DNA of 5,187 nucleotides from Acidobacteriota bacterium (GTDB lineage: Bacteria; Acidobacteriota; HRBIN11): NCBI GenBank assembly GCA_025061865.1, contig JANXAA010000184.1, positions 1-5,187 on the forward strand, written 5' to 3'. Shown one piece after another: positions 1 through 5,084 of the stretch; position 1 is the stretch's first letter, and every line of letters begins with the position of its first letter. Made by a program: the position numbers and the translations under genes. The notes beneath the pieces were generated by a model. The model was not told the DNA's origin. It did not search any database and saw only the letters and a program-made list of their open reading frames with translations.

Positions 1-257
1 ACGTCCTCATCATGGACTACGAGCTCCCCGACCTGCGCGGGCCAGCTTTTTTGGAATTGGCCGTGCGGCGAGGCGTCGACCGGAGCCGCATCATCGTGCT
101 GACCTCGCACGACCCAGACACGGTCCGGCAGTCAATCCCTTTGGGCCATTGCTTAGCCATCATCCATAAACAAGACCGGGCCCAACAGGATATCCTTCAG
201 ATGGTCATGGACGCCTTGGTCAAGCGGGCCCGCTCGAAACGACCCCGACCGGATTAG
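1..257 (+). CDS. Response-regulator receiver domain, C-terminal part (5' end cut by window edge)
   Basis: The reading frame is already open at base 3 and runs to TAG at 255-257, so the start lies outside the window. The visible 84 residues match the second half of a CheY-like receiver. Asp5 (in MDYELPDLRG) sits where the phospho-accepting Asp belongs, followed by the usual D-x-x-L-P-D-L-x-G turn. Thr34 (in VLTSH) lies 29 residues later and Lys56 (in IIHKQ) 51 residues later, which are the expected spacings for the conserved Thr and Lys. The protein ends about 30 residues after that Lys with a basic tail, so no DNA-binding output domain follows. It is either a stand-alone receiver or the C-terminal receiver of a hybrid kinase; the missing N-terminus prevents a decision. 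Its stop is 2 bp from the glgC start, implying co-transcription. Confidence 0.85.
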   Translation, partial: VLIMDYELPDLRGPAFLELAVRRGVDRSRIIVLTSHDPDTVRQSIPLGHCLAIIHKQDRAQQDILQMVMDALVKRARSKRPRPD

Positions 258-259
258 CC

Positions 260-1558
260 ATGAAACGACCCAATGCTGTCAGTCCCCACGAGGTCCTCTG
301 CGTCATCCTCGGCGGCGGACGGGGCACCCGTCTGTTCCCGCTGACAAAGGACCGGGCCAAGCCGGCCGTCCCTATCGGCGGCAAGTACCGCCTCATCGAC
401 ATCCCCATCAGCAATTGCATCCACGCCGGGTTGAATCAAATCTTTGTCTTGACGCAGTACAATTCGGCTTCCCTGAACCGGCACATCGCCCAGACTTACA
501 AGTTTGACGCCTTTTCCAGCGGTTTCGTGGACATCCTGGCCGCCGAGCAGACTTACGAATACGAGGGTTGGTACCTGGGGACGGCTGACGCCGTCCGGCG
601 GAATCTCCGCCACTTCCAGCCCCTACCCCACCGCCATTTCCTGATCCTGAGCGGGGACCAGCTCTATCGGCTCGACCTTCGAGACTTCGTCGAACGCCAT
701 CAAGCCCTCCAGGCCGACGTCTCCGTCGCCCTGAAGTTCGTTCCGCCCGAGCTGGCGTCGGAGCTAGGGATCGCTGTCATCGACGAGGAGAGCCGTATCG
801 TCCAGTTCGCCGAGAAGCCCCCACCGGAGCGCCTCCCACCCCTGGCCGTCCCGGCGACGATGGTCCCGCCGGAATTGGCCACCGACCATCCGTGGTTCCT
901 GGCCTCGATGGGGATTTACATCTTCAATCGTCCCGTGCTGTTTGAACTCCTGACAGGGACATCCTTCGTCGACTTCGGAAAGGAGATCCTTCCCTACGCT
1001 GTCGCCCACTACCGAGTATTCGGATACCTGTTCTCGGGATACTGGGTCGATATCGGCAACATTCGGTCCTTTTACGAGGCCAACATCGCCCTGACGGGTC
1101 TGGACCCGCCCTTCAGCTTCTTTGACCCTGAGCGGCCGATTTACACCCGTCAACGCCATTTACCCCCTTCCCGGGTCCTCCGAAGTGAGGTCGTCGACAG
1201 TCTGATCGCCGAGGGGTGTATCATCGAGGGGGCCCGGATCCGCCGCTCGGTCATCGGGATCCGGGGTGTCATCCGGGAGGACACGGACCTGGAGGCCGTC
1301 CTCATGATGGGTGCCGACTTTTATGAATCACCTGCCGACGCCGAGGCGGCCCAGCGGCGAGGCGAACCGCCCTTGGGGATCGGGCCCGATGCCGTCATCC
1401 GGCGGGCTATCATCGATAAGAACGTCCGCATCGGCCGGAGCGTCCGTCTGGTCAACACCCAAGGCCTCCGCAACACCGACGGGAACTTTTACTACATCCG
1501 GGACGGGATCATCGTGATCCCCAAAAACGCCGTCGTCCCCGACGGCACGGTCCTGTGA
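260..1558 (+). CDS. glgC: Glucose-1-phosphate adenylyltransferase (ADP-glucose pyrophosphorylase), 432 aa, complete
   Basis: This enzyme makes ADP-glucose and pyrophosphate from ATP and glucose-1-phosphate, the committed step of bacterial glycogen synthesis in the cytoplasm. Visible motifs in order: the nucleotide-binding loop GGGRGTRLFPLT (18-29) with KPAVPIGGKYRLID after it; WYLGTADAVR (104-113); SGDQLYRLD (131-139), whose Asp133 matches the catalytic Asp; FAEKP (183-187), whose Lys186 matches the glucose-1-phosphate-binding Lys; and GYWVDIG (261-267), with Asp265 as probable metal ligand. The C-terminal third has the hexapeptide pattern of a left-handed beta-helix. Length is normal for the family. 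AIIDKNVRIG (Lys387) and VIPKNAVVPDGT (Lys422) resemble the 3-phosphoglycerate-site lysines of plant and cyanobacterial enzymes. The ATG overlaps no strong Shine-Dalgarno and lies 2 bp after the receiver gene, so translation is probably coupled. No frameshift or missing catalytic residue is seen. Confidence 0.97.
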   Translation: MKRPNAVSPHEVLCVILGGGRGTRLFPLTKDRAKPAVPIGGKYRLIDIPISNCIHAGLNQIFVLTQYNSASLNRHIAQTYKFDAFSSGFVDILAAEQTYEYEGWYLGTADAVRRNLRHFQPLPHRHFLILSGDQLYRLDLRDFVERHQALQADVSVALKFVPPELASELGIAVIDEESRIVQFAEKPPPERLPPLAVPATMVPPELATDHPWFLASMGIYIFNRPVLFELLTGTSFVDFGKEILPYAVAHYRVFGYLFSGYWVDIGNIRSFYEANIALTGLDPPFSFFDPERPIYTRQRHLPPSRVLRSEVVDSLIAEGCIIEGARIRRSVIGIRGVIREDTDLEAVLMMGADFYESPADAEAAQRRGEPPLGIGPDAVIRRAIIDKNVRIGRSVRLVNTQGLRNTDGNFYYIRDGIIVIPKNAVVPDGTVL

Positions 1559-1594
1559 CATGGACATGACGACGGGGTGCCGCGCCAAGGAGCT

Positions 1595-1648
1595 CGTGAG
1601 CCCTATGGGCTCATGGGCCATCTCTTATGCACCCTCCGCATGAGCCCA
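1595..1648. terminator. Candidate bidirectional terminator with competing hairpins
   Basis: glgC (plus) and the permease gene (minus) converge on a 97-bp gap. TGAGCCC at 1597-1603 pairs perfectly with GGGCTCA at 1607-1613 around a 3-nt loop, and the stem can be extended by a G-T and a C-G pair. The same central arm, TGGGCTCAT at 1606-1614, also pairs perfectly over 9 bp with ATGAGCCCA at 1640-1648. Only one hairpin can form at a time. There is no proper T-run on either side (TCTCTT follows at 1621-1626), so intrinsic termination is inferred from position and structure only. Confidence 0.5.
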
Positions 1649-1655
1649 GAAGTCC

Positions 1656-2333
1656 TCACGCCGTCCAGAAGAAGCTGATCTCCACGATCATGAGGAGCCC
1701 GATGGCAATACTCAATCCACCCGCTACGGCGTGAACGACCCGATGAAGCTGCTCCAACTGCCGGGTCAGTATAAATGGGACACCGACCGCTGCGCCCGTC
1801 AGGACCATCCCCAGGATGGAGCCCAGACCGAATATGAGGATGAAGACGATGCCCTGGAAGACGGATGGAAGCGACGCCATCACCAAAAGGGTCAGGCTGC
1901 CCGATCCTGCTAAACCGTGAATGACGCCGACCAGCAAGGGCCGGTGAACATGATCATGCGCAGCTGAATGGCGGTGAGAGTGAAAGTGGATGTGGGTAAC
2001 GTCGCCGTGGGAGTGCCAGTGGATGTGGACTTTCTCCCGGTACATCCGGACCAAGACGTGAACCCCTAAGCCGATCAGGACGACACCCACCAACAATTCG
2101 AAGGCCTGGACGACTGGAGTCGGGATCTCCCACTTAAAGAGTAATAAGGTGGTCCCGACTACAAAGAGGGTGAGCGTATGGCCCAGGCCCCAGAAGGCAC
2201 CATAGAGGGCCGCCCGGCGGAGGCGCCGAGTCTCGCTGACTAGCGAGAGAATCGCTGCTACGTGATCAGAGTCGAAGGCATGCCTGAAGCCTAACACCAA
2301 ACCCAGGCCGAATACTGTAAGCCAGCCGACCAT
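1656..2333 (-). CDS. Nickel/cobalt permease-like membrane protein (HoxN/NixA/UreH-type) with His-rich loop, 225 aa
   Basis: Probably imports nickel across the inner membrane for the superoxide dismutase encoded upstream. The first membrane segment carries RHAFDSDHVAAI (17-28), close to the His-x4-Asp-His signature of nickel/cobalt permeases. GLGHTLTLF (49-57) and HGLAGSGSLTLL (from 139) are typical of the UreH-like branch. About six hydrophobic segments are visible. A hydrophilic loop at 103-130 has 12 His in 28 residues and is a likely metal-binding element. I chose the ATG at 2333 because the first membrane helix begins there and AAGGGGG precedes it, although the 2-nt spacing is short. An upstream in-frame GTG at 2396 abuts the sodX stop and would add 21 residues of unlike composition. 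The family is clear. Nickel rather than cobalt is inferred from the neighbours. Confidence 0.85.
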   Translation of the reverse strand: MVGWLTVFGLGLVLGFRHAFDSDHVAAILSLVSETRRLRRAALYGAFWGLGHTLTLFVVGTTLLLFKWEIPTPVVQAFELLVGVVLIGLGVHVLVRMYREKVHIHWHSHGDVTHIHFHSHRHSAAHDHVHRPLLVGVIHGLAGSGSLTLLVMASLPSVFQGIVFILIFGLGSILGMVLTGAAVGVPFILTRQLEQLHRVVHAVAGGLSIAIGLLMIVEISFFWTA

Positions 2334-2396
2334 AGCCCCCTTACCATGGAATACAGACGGCTCTGCTTGCGACAATGCAGGACTCTTAGGCCGCAC

Positions 2397-2747
2397 CTAC
2401 CGACGGCGGGGCCACCGGCGGACGACCCGACCGACGACCTGGGACACTGGGACGGGACCCAGAGCGTGAGAGTCCGTCGAGTCGTATGGGGCATCCCCTT
2501 CTAGGAAGAGACGGCCTCCTTCAAGGACGGCCCGGACCCGCTTGACGATATAACGGTTTTCGTAAAAAGGGTGCCGCGCGACGACGATGTCACCGGGTTG
2601 CGGCGACCCCTCCCGATAGGCACCCCCGTCGACGAGAACGTAGTCCCCATCCCCGAGGGTCGGAGCCATGCTAGCGCCCCGGACCCGGTACACCCGCCAG
2701 CGCCAGCGGAACCCGACCCGCACGGGCCTCAACTGGCCAAGTACCAT
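2397..2747 (-). CDS. sodX: Nickel superoxide dismutase maturation protease, signal-peptidase-I-like, 116 aa
   Basis: A small Ser/Lys peptidase expected to remove the leader of the SodN precursor so that its His becomes residue 1 and can bind nickel. GASMAPTLGDGDYVLVD (24-40) contains the S-x-M-x-P-T box with nucleophile Ser26. YIVKRV (66-71) provides general base Lys69. EGDAPYDSTDSHALGPV (83-99) is the third conserved box of the S24/S26 clan, and VVGRV follows. Unlike LepB there is no membrane-spanning segment and the whole protein is only 116 residues, which fits the cytosolic SodX group. Its ATG overlaps the 3' end of sodN by 19 bp, implying translational coupling. Its TAG stop touches the upstream GTG of the permease frame. 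Assignment as SodX rather than a generic peptidase rests on both sequence and position next to sodN. Confidence 0.9.
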   Translation of the reverse strand: MVLGQLRPVRVGFRWRWRVYRVRGASMAPTLGDGDYVLVDGGAYREGSPQPGDIVVARHPFYENRYIVKRVRAVLEGGRLFLEGDAPYDSTDSHALGPVPVSQVVGRVVRRWPRRR

Positions 2748-3211
2748 GGAACTTCCCGGCCCTTCGTCTTCCAGAAGATATCATGAATCTGACGAATCAC
2801 ATCCAGGAGCTCTTGAGCGTGCTGGATACTGACCTCCCGCTTGACTGCCGAGCACAGCTTCGTCGCCTTCCAGACGAGCTCATGCAGGTTCGGGAATTCC
2901 TTCAAATGGTCTGCTTTGAAGTAGTCAGTCCACAAAATCAGGATTTCCTTTTTGGCAATCTCGGCCTGCTGTTCCTTGATGGTGATGTACCGTGTGAGGG
3001 TATTGAAGTAGGCGTGCTGAGCGGCCACGTCGTTTGAGGCCGGCGGCTTGAGGTCCAGGATCTTCTGCGTGAGTTGAAGGACGGCTTCCGCTGCGATGCG
3101 AGCGGAAGCCGGGTCGTACACACCGCAGGGGGCGTCGCAGTGGGCCTCGACCTCTGGAATCGAAAACCGCCGGAATAGCAACTGATTTAATTTCTTTAGG
3201 ATTCTCTTCAT
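2729..3211 (-). CDS. sodN: Nickel superoxide dismutase precursor, 160 aa
   Basis: Converts superoxide to oxygen and hydrogen peroxide with nickel at a hook made by the mature N-terminus. His24, Cys25 and Cys29 in HCDAPCGVYDP (24-34) correspond to ligands His1, Cys2 and Cys6, with Tyr32 matching Tyr9. A basic 23-residue leader ends V-E-A, a sensible cleavage site before His24, leaving a mature chain of 137 residues, longer than the roughly 117 of Streptomyces. Other family stretches are TIKEQQAEIAKK (77-88), LWTDYFK (93-99) and IFWKTKGRE (145-153). The start is set at 3211 because GGAGGT lies 7 nt upstream; an earlier in-frame ATG at 3253 has no ribosome binding site. Residues equivalent to Streptomyces Glu17 and Arg47 are Ala40 and Gln82. 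The leader has no Sec hydrophobic core, so a cytoplasmic enzyme is likely. First gene of the operon with sodX and the permease. Confidence 0.96.
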   Translation of the reverse strand: MKRILKKLNQLLFRRFSIPEVEAHCDAPCGVYDPASARIAAEAVLQLTQKILDLKPPASNDVAAQHAYFNTLTRYITIKEQQAEIAKKEILILWTDYFKADHLKEFPNLHELVWKATKLCSAVKREVSIQHAQELLDVIRQIHDIFWKTKGREVPWYLAS

Positions 3212-3218
3212 AGGTCCT

Positions 3219-3224
3219 ACCTCC
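3219..3224 (-). promoter_or_regulatory. Ribosome binding site that decides the sodN start
   Basis: On the minus strand GGAGGT sits 7 nt before the ATG at 3211. It favours this start over the in-frame ATG at 3253, which has none, and gives the 23-residue leader expected of a nickel SOD precursor. Confidence 0.8.
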
Positions 3225-3248
3225 ACAGGCAGTCTGGTCTCGGGGACG

Positions 3249-3332
3249 GTCATGTATAAAAATGTGACAGCGTGACGGAGCCGATCCGACGGTCCGCCGA
3301 GGGCTTCCTGACCGAACCCGTCACGACGTCAC
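3249..3332 (-). promoter_or_regulatory. Candidate sodN promoter/operator region with repeated GTGAC half-sites
   Basis: Upstream of sodN an AT-rich island in otherwise GC-rich DNA reads TATACA on the minus strand (3258-3253), a possible -10 element about 40 bp before the start codon; no convincing -35 is visible. Around it are GTGAC at 3264-3268 and 3272-3276 and the reverse form GTCAC at 3320-3324 and 3328-3332, each pair spaced 8 bp. The two pairs form a 14-bp inverted repeat (3264-3277 and 3319-3332, 12 of 14 matching). A weak 20-bp dyad, GTCA at 3249 to TGAC at 3268, covers the -10. A metal- or redox-responsive regulator would be plausible here, but none can be named from sequence. Confidence 0.35.
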
Positions 3333-3706
3333 GCCGCTGGAAAAGCCTTCCTGCTAGGGAGCCCAGGCACGGGACTTCGCCGATGCACTGGGGGCCTTCT
3401 CCCCGGGATGATGGAACCCCGCAGTCCTGCCGGCGACCGGAAACGAGAGACAGATGCCGTCTGCGCCAGTCCCTAGTCCCCGGCGGCGGCCTGAGGGGCA
3501 AGGCCGAGTGGGGGAAGACCCTTCCATAGGAAATGCATTTGGACAGAGCATTGGACGAGGGGGGCGGGAGATTTTCGAGGTCCCGCTCGAAAGTCCCTAT
3601 TCGGGATTATTTTACCCGAATGGTCCACCACGCCGCAAGCGCAAAGCGCAAGACCCACCCGATACCCGACTTACGGATTGAGCGGACCTATGAAGAGAAA
3701 TTTGGG
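3333..3706. other. Gene-poor spacer between the porin gene and sodN; no convincing gene
   Basis: Open frames exist here but show no recognisable domain, no good ribosome binding site, and compositions (Arg, Pro and Ser rich) typical of GC-rich noncoding DNA. I see no tRNA, rRNA, RNase P, tmRNA or SRP RNA signature. A folded element is possible at about 3358-3404: GCCCAGGCA can pair imperfectly with TGCACTGGGGGC around a short loop, enclosed by GGAG/CTCC. Further on are two perfect hairpins (3573-3621) and a short run of GCGCAA-like repeats (about 3634-3651). The stretch could be a decayed gene, an intergenic dispersed repeat or an unrecognised RNA; the sequence alone does not decide. Confidence 0.5.
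3573..3621. repeat. Two adjacent perfect hairpins
   Basis: TTTCGAG (3573-3579) and CTCGAAA (3586-3592) pair over 7 bp around a 6-nt loop. Six bases later ATTCGGG (3599-3605) and CCCGAAT (3615-3621) pair over 7 bp around an AT-rich 9-nt loop. Neither is followed by a T-run on either strand, so they do not look like ordinary terminators. Paired palindromes of this sort are common in REP-like intergenic repeats; that identity is inference. Confidence 0.5.
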
Positions 3707-3738
3707 GTCAGGTGTCAGTCATGGACCTGACACCTGAC
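3707..3738. repeat. 12-bp-stem palindrome of TGACACC units downstream of the porin gene
   Basis: GTCAGGTGTCAG (3707-3718) is perfectly complementary in inverted order to CTGACACCTGAC (3727-3738), leaving an 8-nt loop. The right side continues as a tandem of TGACACC. It begins 24 bp past the porin stop on the minus strand, and the minus strand then reads CCCC followed by AAATTTCTCTT. It may therefore terminate porin transcription. The repetitive unit also suggests a dispersed intergenic palindrome. Confidence 0.55.
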
Positions 3739-3761
3739 ACCCGGCACCCGAGAGACTGAGA

Positions 3762-4898
3762 TCAGAAATCTACCTGGAAACGGGTCACCAGGAATTGAGC
3801 CGTCCCGACGTCCCGGCGGTCCGCTCGGACGTAGTTGATCTTTATGGCTGTATTCCCATTCAGATACCAGTTCAGGCCGACCGTCAGGTCCGCCAGACGG
3901 CCGCCCCGGATATCCTGGTCGTCGAGGTCCAACCAGGAATACCGCACGGCGATCTCAAAAGCTCCGGGACCTCCATCCGCAAGGGATTTCCGGGGCTTGA
4001 CCCGGTCAAAGACCCCGGTCGAGGTCCTATAGGGCCGGTGCTCACCGGTCAGGAATACGCTCGCATACACGTAGTAGCCGGCAAAGGTCACGTCCGACCC
4101 TGTGACCCGATCCAGGGTCGTCGTGATGTACTCGCCCTGGACCGAAAACGGCCCAAAGACGACGGCGCCTTCAGCTCCTAGCAGACGGCTCCCATCGACT
4201 CGAATGTCCCTCGTATCCACAAAATTAGGGGCGATGGAGACCTCCGGCCGAAGCCGGAACCGGACCTGGTCACCGTCAGGCTTCCGCTGACTGAAGGCGA
4301 CCCCCACGTGAATCAGGCGTTGTCCTTTGTCCGCATACCACGGCAGGCCCGTCAGCCGACCCGTCAGGCTGTACTCACCGTCGCCCTCGCCGTCACCGAA
4401 GGTATTGGTGTCCCGAAACACGCCAGCCGCCCACGTCAGCCGATTCTTCAGAACCGCATTGCCCACCATGACACCCGTGTTCCGAGCTGGCACAAAGACA
4501 TTGGGCAGAGACCGCTCGTTAAACGTAATGAACCGGGCACTGGTCAGTTCTTCCAACGAGAAGGGTTCCTTGAAGTGACCGACCCGCAGTTGGCCCAGGC
4601 CTGGAATCCCTTTCAGGCCGATGTATACGTCCGTAAAGCCCGCTTGGCCCCCGGCAAACTCATACTCAGCCCTGAACTCGACCCGCTTGTCCAGGGTCCC
4701 CTCGACAAGCACCCGAGCCCGTCGGAAGCGGGTCCCCGTCGTCAGGGAGCCGACCACGGGCTCTACGTCGCGGCCCGTGGCAACTAAACTCCAGTCGTTC
4801 TGGATGCGGCCGCCGACCTTAATCTCGACGGCTTGGACGGTCAGAGGCCCAAGCACCCCCAGCAAGAGGGCCAGGCCCAACGCCTTTCGTATGCGCAT
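3762..4898 (-). CDS. Outer-membrane porin, OprO/OprP phosphate-selective type, 378 aa
   Basis: A beta-barrel channel of the Porin_O_P family, probably for uptake of phosphate or polyphosphate across the outer membrane. The start at 4898 is chosen because GGAGGT lies 5 nt upstream and a classical signal peptide follows: basic MRIRK, a Leu-rich core, and a likely cut after V-Q-A (residue 23). Early family motifs are GRIQNDW (30-36), RFRRARVLVEG (57-67), EYEFAGG (78-84) and RVGHFKEPFSLEELTS (105-120), followed by NERSLPN and ARNTGVM. The rest alternates polar and hydrophobic residues as in beta strands, and the chain ends in Phe, the usual barrel assembly signal. An open frame continues upstream to 5036, but that extension reads through the inverted-repeat spacer and is not protein-like. 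The gene lies downstream of phoU on the same strand, supporting a phosphate role; true substrate selectivity cannot be read from sequence. Confidence 0.9.
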   Translation of the reverse strand: MRIRKALGLALLLGVLGPLTVQAVEIKVGGRIQNDWSLVATGRDVEPVVGSLTTGTRFRRARVLVEGTLDKRVEFRAEYEFAGGQAGFTDVYIGLKGIPGLGQLRVGHFKEPFSLEELTSARFITFNERSLPNVFVPARNTGVMVGNAVLKNRLTWAAGVFRDTNTFGDGEGDGEYSLTGRLTGLPWYADKGQRLIHVGVAFSQRKPDGDQVRFRLRPEVSIAPNFVDTRDIRVDGSRLLGAEGAVVFGPFSVQGEYITTTLDRVTGSDVTFAGYYVYASVFLTGEHRPYRTSTGVFDRVKPRKSLADGGPGAFEIAVRYSWLDLDDQDIRGGRLADLTVGLNWYLNGNTAIKINYVRADRRDVGTAQFLVTRFQVDF

Positions 4899-4903
4899 CG
4901 TTG

Positions 4904-4909
4904 ACCTCC
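4904..4909 (-). promoter_or_regulatory. Ribosome binding site of the porin gene
   Basis: GGAGGT on the minus strand, 5 nt before the ATG at 4898. It fixes the start at the signal peptide rather than at the upstream in-frame ATG at 5036. Confidence 0.8.
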
Positions 4910-4919
4910 AGTAGGTAAT

Positions 4920-5084
4920 TGTCTTAGACAGGTAAGCAGATGGGCAGGTCGGCAGATGGCGGATATGAACGGTGCTGGTCCATATGAATGTCTGCGATTC
5001 TATTGGGCCACCCCAGGAGTCGGCTCCATGCCCCATCCACCCACCTATCTGCCGCCCTGCCTATCTGCCCACCTACCTAAGACA
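4920..5084. repeat. 165-bp element bounded by 43-bp imperfect inverted repeats
   Basis: The arm at 4920-4962 matches the reverse complement of 5042-5084 at 34 of 43 positions, including 8 identical outer bases (TGTCTTAG). Each arm contains three 8-bp units beginning GCAG (left arm GCAGATGG, GCAGGTCG, GCAGATGG). The right arm covers the last two codons and the stop of phoU. The 79-bp centre holds no gene. On the minus strand TTCATAT occurs there twice, with starts 19 bp apart, which could be part of a porin promoter or operator. The element may be a small non-autonomous mobile repeat, a large hairpin at the phoU transcript end, or both. No target-site duplication is evident. Confidence 0.7.

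Noticed and set aside
254..613. Minus-strand open frame of 119 codons within glgC
   Set aside because: It is antisense to the highly conserved N-terminal half of glgC, shows no family resemblance and has no supporting start signal.
2334..2396. GTG start at 2396 for the permease
   Set aside because: The 21 extra residues are not membrane-like and not typical of the family. The ATG at 2333 begins right at the first helix. Direct abutment to the sodX stop keeps it a possible alternative.
3140..3211. Twin-arginine export signal in the SodN leader
   Set aside because: Arg14-Arg15 is present but the Tat consensus and a hydrophobic core are missing.
3272..3529. Plus-strand open frame of 85 codons in the sodN-porin spacer
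   Set aside because: GTG start without a ribosome binding site, Arg/Pro/Ser-rich composition, no recognisable domain, and it runs through the inverted repeat upstream of sodN.
3333..3706. Known riboswitch or housekeeping RNA
   Set aside because: I compared it by eye with cobalamin, fluoride, c-di-GMP, RNase P, SRP and tRNA signatures and found no convincing match; a covariance search would be needed to exclude it fully.
3533..3730. Plus-strand open frame of 65 codons across the hairpin region
   Set aside because: It is composed of the hairpins and palindromic repeat read through. A decayed gene remnant remains possible, but I cannot support a protein.
4308..4787. Plus-strand open frame of 159 codons opposite the porin gene
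   Set aside because: It lies entirely antisense to well-matched porin motifs and shows no domain; long antisense frames are expected in GC-rich DNA.
4899..5036. Upstream ATG at 5036 for the porin
   Set aside because: The extension would be translated from the inverted-repeat element and would bury the signal peptide; the good ribosome binding site is at 4904-4909.
4920..5084. CRISPR array from the GCAG-unit repeats
   Set aside because: Units are 8 bp, directly adjacent and inverted between arms, with no repeat-spacer periodicity.
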